A stretch of DNA of 64,000 nucleotides from Anthoceros angustus. Its lineage: Eukaryota > Streptophyta > Anthocerotopsida > Anthocerotales > Anthocerotaceae. The position numbers were made by a program, and so were the translations under genes. Of the stretch, positions 38,001 to 47,960 are shown piece by piece; within the stretch, counting starts at the first letter, position 1; each line of letters begins with the position of its first letter. The stretch covers positions 62,001-126,000 of the forward strand of contig MU008212.1 in the NCBI GenBank assembly GCA_010909165.1, given 5' to 3'. The notes under the pieces were generated by a model. It was given only the letters and a program-made list of their open reading frames with translations, searched no databases and had not been told where the DNA came from.

Positions 38001-38866
38001 CTTCTAAGTGTTTCTTGTCGTCCTCCGACGGCCTCCCCGCTTCCTTGAGTCCTCGACCAACTCAAATGAGCTAAACACTCCCCTCTACTTACATATATAG
38101 GGTGAGGAGGATTTTCCACACCCAAAGGCCAAGGACGAAATTTGTCCAAAGGCCAAGGACCTTTTCCCCTTGGACGTTAGAAATTCCTCAACCACCAAGG
38201 CCAAGGAAGAAATTCTCCAGCTGCCAATTCCCAAAAAGGAAGAAAAATCAGCGAGACATGCAAAAGGTCGGCCCCGCCCGCGTCATGACCGCCGCCCGTC
38301 TTCCGCTGTCAGAAACCCTCAGAAGGCCAAGGCGTGATTTCCTCCTCTCCGGCGCCAAGGATGATTTCTCTATATATGCATCGCTCCCTCCTTGGTGTTG
38401 CGCCTCTTCCTTCCTCTCGCCTTTTCACGTGCTCGCGCTCTCGCTTTGTCTGGAATTTGCGCGCGCAACCGCACGAGCCTCTCGCGCGTCTTCCGGTGGA
38501 GTAAACCTTACTCTGCATGTTGCATGCCTGGGGAGTGACGCGCGCCGCCGCCACTGGCGGCACCAACCCTCCTTTGCGAGGTTCGGCCTTTGCGAACCTC
38601 CCTCAGTAAACTTTCCGGACCTCTGTCCGGACCTCAGGACCTCCATCCTTTCTAACCGTTGGACCCGTTTTTGTTTTCCTCCTTTCGTCCGTCGATCGGG
38701 GCAAAACTGTCATCGCTTCTCCCCACACTCTTGTTCTCTTCCGTCAATTCTGTTGGTGAGAAAAAGAAAAGAAAAAAAAAAACCTAACTAATATGAACAA
38801 AACTAAGAGGCATCCGCCCCTCTTCTAACCGTAGACCCAAAATTTGGCGTTCCACATACGGTCCAC
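35098..38866. other. Transposon-derived DNA with charged minus-strand frames
   Basis: Minus frames at 35630-35956, 36148-36351, 37241-37675 and 37587-37952 encode charged, low-complexity peptides. Examples are RRKMMHRCRSSEA at about 36270 and TRKEKKKKSVKEKPEKDRR at about 37830. They are not recognised. They may be the 5' part of the gag-like retroelement on minus, which is an inference from position only. Confidence 0.3.
38091..38207. promoter_or_regulatory. TATA-like motif followed by GGCCAAGGA repeats, second site
   Basis: ACATATATAG (38091-38100) is followed by GGCCAAGGA at 38127-38135, 38151-38159 and 38199-38207. This is the same layout as at 25713-25830. Confidence 0.35.
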
Positions 38867-40707
38867 ATGCACCGGCCACGCCATCGTGAGTATCCTGGCC
38901 GGGTACAAGACCTTATTGATATGGTGGAGGACGAGGAAATGGGTGTGGTGACCGGATGGGTGAACAAGGTACCACATGGGAAGGTTGGAGTATGTCGGGG
39001 CATTACGCGGGTGTTACGCATTGGAGCAACTGCAGTCGGAATGCTCAAACCCGAGTACAAAAGGGAACCGGGTTTCTTCTTTGAGGCAAGGCTTGGAAGA
39101 ATCCCAACTTCATATGGTCTACAAGCTGTGATGTGGATGGATACATTTTTCAAAGGAAATGTGGAGAGACTACCCAACAGAGAAGTATTCAATCTGCCTG
39201 ATACATTCACAAAGGAGGAGATTTTCATAGAGTATGCCAGGCAACAGGCTAGAACAATTACCACACATGTATGTTACAGCTATTTCTGCAAGCTGTGGAT
39301 ACGCCACTTTCGGTCGGTGAAGATTCCACGATGCAACCGTTTTTCAATATGTCTTGTGAGCGAAAGCGAAAATAAAAATGCGAGCAGCGAGAGGAAGGTG
39401 AGTGCATCTATCTTAGATATGTGGTTAAACAACGGGATGTCCGGTGATTGGCAGTTGTCCTTTATGGGCTCTCCTAAACACTAAAGCCCGTTTTAGGGTT
39501 TTGTACAAATATTTGCTCTTCCTGCAGTCCCAAGGAACGTTTGCCTTCGACCCCGGACTTGTACTCATGGTGCGCCTCGTCTTGTATGTGCAGATAGACA
39601 CCGAGAGCTCCTTAATTACCACCGCGATCAACAACAGAAGGAGCGGGCGAAGATGGCGAAGCATCGCGGCAAGTGTATGGCTCAACCGACCAAGTACATT
39701 GGAATGGCGATAGATGGTATGGATCAAAAAAAAACTGAGTTGCCTCATTTCCGTAGAGTGCCCAAGGATGTCGATAATGCAGCCCTTGTCTCTGTTCATG
39801 TGCTTGGGGTTTTGGTGTTTAGCAAATACATGCGGACTTCTGTGTACCTAAGCTACCCCAATATTCGGAATGATCCCAACGGGACAATTACTATGGTCCA
39901 GCATGTTATTAACAATTGGGAAGGCCACTTGCCTGAAATTCTATACCTCCATATGGACAATACTGCGGCCCAGAATAAGAATCAAGAGGTGTTGGCGTAT
40001 TGTGCGATGTTAGTGTCCAAGGGTATTTTCAAGAAGGTTAAAGTGGGCTTTCTAATTGTTGGCCATACCCATGATCAGATTGATCAAATGTTCTCCGTTT
40101 TACATTGTCTTTGAATCTAAAGGAGGCCTACACCTTGCGAGGCGATTGCTTGCACGAGGCGTATACTCCATCACCGAATGTCTTCCTCATGAAGGAAGTG
40201 CCGGACTTCAAGAAATATTTGTGGCCACCTGGTGGTCCCTCAGCAACATTCAGACTGCACAATCACAGCTTTCAACATCAGTTTAAGATAACTCGAGAAG
40301 AGTTGCCTAGTCACGAGTATGTTACAGTGTTGAGGTGCAAGCAATTTTCCACACACTGGACCCCAGATGGTGGTGTGCAGCTGTTGCGGGATGGAGTACC
40401 AGAGAGGGAGATTGTGGCAGCGGAGCTGGTGCCATTGCATGTGAGGGCTAAAGGCAAAGGGCAAAAGGAACATGCAGATCTGCCTCCAGACAGGGCTGTC
40501 GCGGGAGTGGAGGACAATAGGCAGCGTTTAAAAACGTCGACAGATGTTTTTAATGATCAACAACTCTGTTGGTGGGAAGCTTTCTGGGAGGAGCAACTAG
40601 CAATAGCGGGTGTGGTAGCCTCTGGTGCTCTCCCTCCACTGGAAACTGCATGGACATGGTATAATAGAGGAGAGCACCCAGAACGGAAGATCCAGATGAA
40701 GTGGTAG
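38867..40707 (+). pseudogene. DUF7869-like mobile-element protein (putative RNase H-fold transposase)
   Basis: Three frames together give a recognisable protein. The N-terminal part (38867-39397) has LQAVMWMDTFFKGNVERLPN, a FTKEEIFIEYARQ segment and CKLWIRHF...IPRCNRFSIC. The core (39594-40110) has HRELLNYHRDQQQKERAK, AIDGMDQKKTELPHF, LYLHMDNTAAQNKNQEVLAY, GIFKKVKVGFLIVGHTHDQI and DQMFS. The C-terminal part (40105-40707) has EAYTPSPNVFLMKEVPDFKK. The spaced Asp residues (IDGMD, MDN) and GHTHDQID resemble the DUF7869 family, which I recall from many eukaryotic mobile-element-like genes and which I infer to be DDE-type. A likely GT-AG intron lies at 39398-39593, but joining it leaves the frame off by one, and another one-base shift occurs near 40100. 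Start codon and termini are unknown. Confidence 0.55.
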
Positions 40708-41889
40708 TAGATCTTGCATTAGCAAGGCGCATATTCGGACAAGAGCGAGAGATTTACAGTGCACAGGACTACTGCTGACGACAACGTCGGAACAACGGCC
40801 AGAGGGTCTATTGCAGAGATTGAAGCGGGCATGATGCTTGCAGTGCAGTGCGGATGACGGAGGCCGTCCTTTCGGCTGGGTAAGGTTGTGGCGGTTGACC
40901 ATGATGGTGTTGAACCCGATAGCACAAGTGCATTGGTGGCGGTGAAAACCAAAATGCACGGCGGAAGGTACTCGGAAGAGTGGGTGCCATGCACTAACGG
41001 GCCGGAGGAAAGGGAGACGGCGGAACCCTTTGAAGAGGCATGTGCAACCCATCAATCTAATGGAGACAACAATTATGGGTTATGATTTTGAGCTAACGAG
41101 AGCAGGACTTTGAGCAAAGACACGGTGGAAATGTTGAAGAGAAAGATCTTTGAGCTTGACGGAGCCAAGTGAGAACACCTTTGCTTCCTCCAGTTGATAC
41201 TGCAGGAAGTGGTGACGAACGGATTGATTCCGATGATCTCGACAATGTTGAATCTTGATGCATCCGTTGATTATTTGGTGGACTTGCTTGAAGGTGTGGA
41301 CTCGGTGAGGAGCAGATCGCAACCCACCCAGGATTCTAAATTTTGAGGTTGGCCAAGATAGAGTCATGAAGTCTCAGACAGTGACATAGCAAGGATGTAA
41401 CCAAAGGTCGTTTTTTGATTTATGAGTCGTTTGTTGGTGCTGCACCGGACGTCCGGGTTTTTGTCCGGGATTGATGGTGCACTGGACGTGCGGGTTTTTT
41501 GTCTGCGGGTTGATGCTGGACCGGATGTCCGGTTGTTTGTTGGTTCTCAATGTATGGAAGGCATGATTCATGTTCACCGGTATAGCTTGCGCTTCCCTCC
41601 TCTTGGTCCCCCTACCAGAGCAGCCATCCCCGGGAGCTACTACGACGGGAATGGAGCTGGTGCCGTGAGCCCCAGCAGCAACTGCTCCGGACCGACTTGG
41701 GAGCCCACGGACGGAAGCGAAGAAGCAGCCCAACCCCAGATCACGAGGACAGCTCCGGTGTCCTTACCTCTGCCGACGGAATGGCGAGGCGAAGAGGCGA
41801 TGAAGCGGAGCGAGATCATGAGTGCAAAAGGTTGGCGGCAACCCACCAGTGGTCCTATCCTCTACGAGGAGAGGAAAGCGGGCTAGTTC
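40708..41889. other. 3' flank of the DUF7869-like gene, no other gene recognised
   Basis: No domain is recognised. Around 41420-41540 three imperfect copies of a GGACGTCCGGGTTTTTTGTC-like unit occur. From about 41700 the gag-like retroelement copy on plus begins. Confidence 0.35.
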
Positions 41890-42600
41890 TCGGACTCCCT
41901 CACCTGCCGGACCCTAAGCGGAGACGTGCGGAGAAGGAGCTGGCGGCGAAGAAGGCCAAGGAGGTCGAAGGGAAGGGCCTCGGGCAGACCGAGGACTGAG
42001 GGTCCTAATTGGGTCCAGTCCTCAACCCGGACTCACTCCGGACGGCGGTATGGTAATCCTTAATGGACCGGGAGATGCCTACGCCCTCGGCGGATTTCTT
42101 GGGGGCCTCACCAGTGACGGCCATGGAGGAAACAGAGTGAGTTTTGGAAACTGTCATGGACGGCATGTTATGGGGACTCTATGGGACGGCAGAGAAGACC
42201 CAAGAAGTGGAGGCCACCCGAAGGTGAACGGCGGAGCTCCAGAGTCAGACGGAGGCAGCACAGGTTGCCAAGAAGGCGGAGTCCCTCGCCAGAATCGAGG
42301 AGGAGAAGCGCCGGACCGTCGAAACGGAGGCAAGGTCCGCCCAGCAAGATAGGGCCAGGGTGCTTCAGCTGTGCAAATAGCTGAAGCATGCTCAGGAGGC
42401 CTTGCAGTGCGGAGGACTGTCTTGGGAAGGGAGGTAGTAAGGAAGGCTGAGGGAGCACGTCGACAAGCGGAGGAGGCCAAAGAATTGCCGCCGCGCCTCC
42501 GTCCTAGTCTGTCAGGGCTCGACGGGAGGGTCAGGACGGACCTTGTCACTACTGGTGCTACTGACACTAGCTCCATCCCGTCGCTGACCGGCGAGGCTAT
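41890..42600 (+). pseudogene. Gag-like coiled-coil region of a retroelement family, plus copy
   Basis: The translated sequence contains LPDPKRRRAEKELAAKKAKE and, after stops, a good heptad stretch (QSQTEAAQVAKKAESLARIE at about 42235-42295, then RRTVETEARSAQQDRARVL to about 42350). The DNA aligns with the reverse complement of 31266-31610. Stops and frameshifts interrupt it. It lies upstream of, and on the same strand as, the reverse-transcriptase remnant at 46440-47960, with about 3.8 kb of AT-rich repeat between. I read both as parts of one element split by insertion. Confidence 0.5.
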
Positions 42601-42680
42601 TTGCTCAGATTAGGCACCAAGAGAAGGCGGGATTTCTTCCGGACTTCCTTGGAGGGGAGGGAGTCCGTTCCAGGCGGATG

Positions 42681-43490
42681 GCATCTGGAATGCCCTCCTG
42701 TCTTCCTCCTCCTGCGCACGTCGTGCCTTGACCGGTCGGCTGTCCAGGTCTTGCGCTTCTCCTTACCGTTTCCCCTCCGGTAGGGTGGCCAGCCCCCATC
42801 AGAGGGCTCATTCCTCCTCTCTCTCCTTCAAGAGATTGAGGTGTTTTCGAACATTTACAACAAGGGTTCCTAACTAATATGATGTGGCATGGATTTTACA
42901 ACAGGGGTTTGTTGACATGGCATGTTGACTAATTACAACGAGGGTTTGTTGACATGGCATGTTGACATTGTTGTTTGCAATGAGCTTGCCATGTCAGCAA
43001 ATAATAAATTTATTTATAGAATGGTTTCTCGAATTTATGTTATATTATTGGATTATTTATTTTTATTATATATTTACTGTCGTGGCACATGCGTCGTAAC
43101 TATGGTTGTAAAATGCACAAGCTAGCCAATATCCATGAATAAATATATTATTTGATGATGTGGCATGTTTGTCGCAAATGCCATTGTAAAATTGTAAAAG
43201 AGACCTTTTCCTTATTTATGTAATTTATGAGGTTATCTATTAGTAAGATTGCCGATGTAGCATGCTTGTCGCAAATGCCGTTGTAAATATGTGGAAGAGT
43301 CCTTTTCCTGATTTATGTCATTTATGAGGTTATATATTAGTGAAATTGATGTGGCATGTTCATTGCAAATACATTGTAAATGTTATACAAATTTATCGAT
43401 TTATAAATAGTGCCAAGCATTGTAAATGTCGGTGTAAAATTTTCGTGGCCAAGTTGTCAAAAGCAGGCGTGCATCTTCCGGTTACACTTG
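42681..43490. repeat. Tandem duplication of about 0.81 kb, copy 1
   Basis: It starts GGCATCTGGAATGCCCTC and recurs from 43490. It consists of the end of the gag-like region followed by AT-rich DNA with repeated words such as TTGACATGGCATGTTGAC and GATGTGGCATGTTTGTCGCA. Confidence 0.9.
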
Positions 43491-44295
43491 GCATCTGGAA
43501 TGCCCTCTGTCTTCCTCCTCCCGCGCGCCGCAGGCCTTGACCTTGTGCAGCCCAGTGTCGCGCCTCTCACTGCTTTTCCTCCTAGGGTGGCCCATCGAGG
43601 GCTCATTCCTCCTCTCTCTCCTTCAAGAGATTGAGGTGTTTTCGAACATTTACAACAAGGGTTCCTAACTAATATGATGTGGCATGGATTTTACAACAGG
43701 GGTTTGTTGACATGGCATGTTGACACGAATTTTACAACGAGGGTTTGTTGACATGGCATGTTGACATTGTTGTTTGCAATGAGCTTGCCATGTCAGCAAA
43801 TAATAAATTTATTTATAGAATGGTTTCTCGAATTTATGTTATATTATTGGATTATTTATTTTTATTATATATTTACTGTCGTGGCACATGCGTCGTAACT
43901 ATGGTTGTAAAATGCACAAGCCAATATCCATGAATAAATATATTATTTGATGATGTGGCATGTTTGTCGCAAATGCCATTGTAAAATTGTAAAAGAGACC
44001 TTTTCCTTATTTATGTAATTTATGAGGTTATCTATTAGTAAGATTGCCGATGTAGCATGCTTGTCGCAAATGCCGTTGTAAATATGTGGAAGAGTCCTTT
44101 TCCTGATTTATGTCATTTATGAGGTTATATATTAGTGAAATTGCTGATGTGGCATGTTCATTGCAAATACATTGTAAAATGTTATACAAATTTATCGATT
44201 TATAAATAGTGCCAGCGCATTGTAAATGTCGGTGTAAGAATTTTCGTGGCCAAGTTGTCAAAAACGAGGCGTGCATCTTCCAGTTCGCCACACTT
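43491..44295. repeat. Tandem duplication of about 0.81 kb, copy 2
   Basis: It is nearly identical to copy 1. Differences are small indels, for example CACGAATT added near 43733 and GCGCATTG for GCATTG near 44217, again mostly at CG. Confidence 0.9.
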
Positions 44296-44512
44296 GGCAT
44301 ACAGGTCCACTAGGGTTTAGGCACCCACAAGTACGTTATCCAAATGTCCTCTTTGCACAAGATGTGAGTGCAGCTCCCTGCCCTTCTGTAAGGCACCAAC
44401 GCTTGCACAAAGGCAAGCAAAAGTAACCTCATCAGCGACAATCAGGCCCTCCTTTTGCGTTCGTCCATACAAAAATAACGCCTCTTGAACAAGCTCTTTC
44501 TGTCCATACCCA

Positions 44513-44720
44513 CCCTACTAGAAAAGGCAGCCTATGTTACAGTCGTTGTTACATTTTTATGTTACACTTCTAAATTGCAACATGCTTTGGAGGCTTGGTA
44601 TTAAGTTTGTCACTTCTTTCCTCATGTGGTGCCACCATCTTAACACGAACTTGGCTCTCTCTCTTACCACCTCACCCTCATAACTACACGCCCTCTCTCA
44701 CAAGCATTGTTTATGATTTC
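44513..44720. mobile_element. CACTA-like transposon end, copy 2
   Basis: CCCTACTAGAAAAGG is followed by about 200 bases homologous to 26866-27065, with TTGCAACATG words and CTTGGTATTAAGTTTGT. It is the same terminal family as at 26866 and in the same orientation. Confidence 0.5.
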
Positions 44721-46439
44721 CCACGTGCAATTGCAACATGAGTGTAACAAGGAACCCCCTCTCTCTCCCCTATAATCTTCCCCTCTTTATTACACCCCCT
44801 TGGAGAACTATTTATTTATGTTTCACCTTGCTCCCTTCATTGCACCCTCCCTAACATGGACCAGCAACTCTTCACCATTTCTTTATTAATATTTTTGCTT
44901 GACCATAGCTATTCATGGGTTAAAGCCTAATTTTTTTAGCCTTATGCCATACATATATATAGAAGATAATTGTAGGTTATCTATGTATGTATGATATATA
45001 GATACGTATGAGTGAATTGCAATAGCTATATTTTATTTATTTCCATTCCACAGAATCGGACAAGTTGCATGTGTACTATGTATCTGTACATGATGCACAC
45101 GGCCGTGTGTGCTGTTGTTTTACATGGCACATGCATATTTTCTATGTATAAGCGCGACACATACATAAATACATCTTGTCCGTTTTGCCTTCTATGTATA
45201 CTCACGACACATACATAAATACATCTCGTCCGTTTGCCTTCCCGATCATGTCCAGTTGCAAAATCGCGTGCTGACCAGGCCTTCCCGATCATGTCCAGTT
45301 GCAAAATCGTGCCGACCAGGGAATTCGAACTCTCGACCTTCTGGTTATCGACTCCGGCCTCCTCCACAAAACCAACGCACCCTACACATTATGATTGGGT
45401 ATTCTAGGAAATTAACACTGCAGAGGGATTGGGCATGATAGGCGCAACCTTCTATCCCCCTTTCTCCTTCAGCCGGGTTGTCATGTCACCCTGTTTGTCC
45501 GCTTGTCATGTCACCCTGTTTGTCCGCCATCATCCTGTTCATGACATTTTTGGGAGGAGTATAAGCCTGTATCGTTGAAGTTCGTTGATATGAGTGTTAC
45601 GAAGTAGAACCAGACCATCATTACGTACATGGGATTCGACCTTGTGAACATGAAGAGGCATTGCATTTATAGGGTGCGCTCCATCAATGGCGCATTTGTG
45701 TGGCCATCGCAGATAATCCGATCCAGTGCATGCCGACTACAGCTAATTGTTGAAATGCTCCTCATGGTATTTCTCTATGTACCAATTGTTAAGGTTAGAT
45801 ATAACATCAATAGATACCGGTGTTGATGAATGTGTGAGAAATTATCTCACTATGGGATTTGCTCTAGGAGTACATTGTAGTGCGGCCTATGTAAAGCTAG
45901 CCTCCCTGTACTAACTTATGATGTTTGTGATGTTATACTTATTTATGATGTTTGTGATGGCCTGATGCACAATTATGTCTTCACGAGTCATATCAAAGGG
46001 ATGACAATTAAAGAACAAGAGTGATCATGCATGACATACCCTAGAAGTAAGTCTCAATGATGCATAGTTAAGACACAAGAGCCAAGACAATTATTCAATA
46101 TGAGTATGTAACACATCACTTAATAATGTACCAATAAGACACCCACGAAAACAACTATTTAATATCTAGTGCTAGTATCTCAAATATTTGTCCGACCCAC
46201 AACAACTATCACATGTTTAAAATTGAAGATATAGGCAGAAAATAATTTAGTAATCATCAAAGCCTTTTTGTGGGAAAGCGAAATAATATGTATTTACATT
46301 TCTAAGCATGGAATGACGTTGCATTTGAGTTTTAATGCTCATGACCTAGCTGTCAAATTTTACATACCTGGATAGAACCTTAACTTTAGGGAACATAGTT
46401 TTGAAACGAAGAATATGCAAACATTTACGTATTTGGGCC
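44721..46439. other. AT-rich DNA with short repeats, no gene recognised
   Basis: The stretch contains direct repeats: CGACACATACATAAATACAT twice near 45160-45230, CTTCCCGATCATGTCCAGTT twice near 45238-45300, and GCTTGTCATGTCACCCTGTTTG-type units near 45480-45525. A tRNA-like patch lies at 45290-45370 on minus. No protein is recognised. Confidence 0.4.
45290..45370 (-). other. tRNA-like relic (B-box), possibly SINE-derived
   Basis: The minus strand has GGTCGAGAGTTCGAATTCCC, a good Pol III B-box/T-loop, in a tRNA-like context. The T stem and anticodon stem do not pair properly, so this is not a functional tRNA. It may be a tRNA pseudogene or part of a tRNA-derived SINE. Confidence 0.3.
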
Positions 46440-47960
46440 TGTCTAGGGCCGCCTCTCCGCCCAGCCGTGTCTTCCCGCCGTTGGCGGTGATTCTCACATC
46501 CTCGGGCACAGGGACAAAGTCAAGGAGGCCTTTGAGATATTCTCTTAGAGCTTTCGTTGGTGGGCTTGAAGGTCAAGATGTCCAAGTGCAGCGTCTGGTC
46601 CCGTCGGGATCGCCTACTCTGCGGTTTCTATGGGGAGATTGCTCGGCTCTTGGTGCAGTTCTTGGGGTCCCCTTTGGTTCCCAGAGCTTCATTGGGAGCT
46701 TCTGGACAAGGCCCTTGCAGAGGACCTCTCCCATATTGAGACCTCCCTTTCTTTGGAGGATGCTCGGGTGGCCTTTGGAATCCTTTCCTCATTTTCTAGT
46801 ACACTGGGTACCTCATCCGTACGCTGCCTCCGTCTCCGGTCCTTTTGTCCCGGCTCCGGGGGTTTGATACGAAGATTATGGATACTCTTGGGGACATCCT
46901 GGGCTCAGGGGCTTTTGAGTGCCACAGGGGCGTCAGCCCAGCAAGCATCTGCTGTGCAATTTGGGCGTGGGGTGCTCTCATCGGAGGTCTCTTCCCCGGC
47001 GGCTTTCTTGGGGAGTTGGGCCCTCTCTGCCCCTGCCTTGGCTTCCCGTTTCATCCTCCATGACAAGCCCTTTCTCGAGGATCTCGTATCAAGTGTGGAG
47101 GAGGAACCTTCTCTCTCAATCGTCCTTGAGGCGGGCCGGAGACATGTTATCGGCGGATGCTCGGAAGGACTTCCCTCCTTTCTCTACATTTATCAGATGG
47201 CTTTAGGGATTGCGAGGCATCTACGCTCGAGCTCGGCCGAGCTTTTGATCATCCTCGGGACCCCTCCATCTCCGAGGTCCACTAGGCGCGGCTCGCTCTT
47301 GTTGCAGGAAGGGAGGCGGTGCAGCTCTTGGCCGCCCATGCATCAGGATTTCACATCGCACCAACCACCTTCACTCTGCGATGCGATTCCGTCTCGGCCT
47401 ACTCCGACTGTGGCTTCTTGCTCCTCACTTGTGAGTGCGGCTCTGCTCTTGGCGTCTCGGTGTCCACCTTGCTCGTTGTCCCCAGAGTCGCCGCATTGCC
47501 ACTCATGGCGCCATCCGTGGCGTCATGTTTGCCATTGCTCGCGAAAGTGGCTATATGGCTGGAGGGAGGCGGGAGTATACTCTTCTTCTGGTCGTTCAAT
47601 CGGCGGACTTATACCTTGTCCGTGGCGACGGTTGTGGTGGCGGATGTAGTGGTTCTTGACCTGCGTGGCGCCACCTCGCTGTCATCACCAATCCGTGGGG
47701 CTGCCGTCTGCGGCTCTCAAGGTCAAGTATAGCGGGATGCAAGCGGGCCACCTCTTTATCCGCTTGCTCTAAAGCGTATGGGGCAATGGTGAGGACTTTG
47801 ACAAATTCATCAAGTCTTGTGCCAAAGCTTACCATCTTGAGGCATAGTCTGTGTCCCTCTCGTACTTCCCGGCATACTTCCGGCGGGTTTCTATTGCTCT
47901 TCAGGCGCTCTCAGCGGCGATTCTCCATAAGGCGGCGGCGGTGGGTGATGCCTTTTCCTC
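46440..47960 (+). pseudogene. Reverse-transcriptase remnant of a LINE-like or related retroelement
   Basis: Pieces in three frames follow the order of a widespread eukaryotic RT family. First comes a degenerate catalytic-box region (GDSHILG, expected xDD) with KVKEAFEIFS near 46480-46540. Next are VGLKVKMSKCSVW (46555-46595), a GVPFGS..FIGSF block (46650-46705), LSSEVSSPAAFLGSWAL (about 46980-47030) and finally a CPQSRRIATHGAIRGVMFAI block (about 47475-47530) that resembles the restriction-like C-terminal part of such proteins. Family assignment is from remembered motif order only. Clear frameshifts break it many times, and one of the two catalytic Asp residues appears replaced. Confidence 0.45.

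Noticed and set aside
42900-44300. A CRISPR-like array from repeated words
   Set aside because: Spacing is irregular, words are degenerate and the context is a eukaryotic transposon.
46630-47649. A single 339-codon protein
   Set aside because: The frame mixes true RT segments with out-of-frame stretches; the matching blocks fall in three frames.
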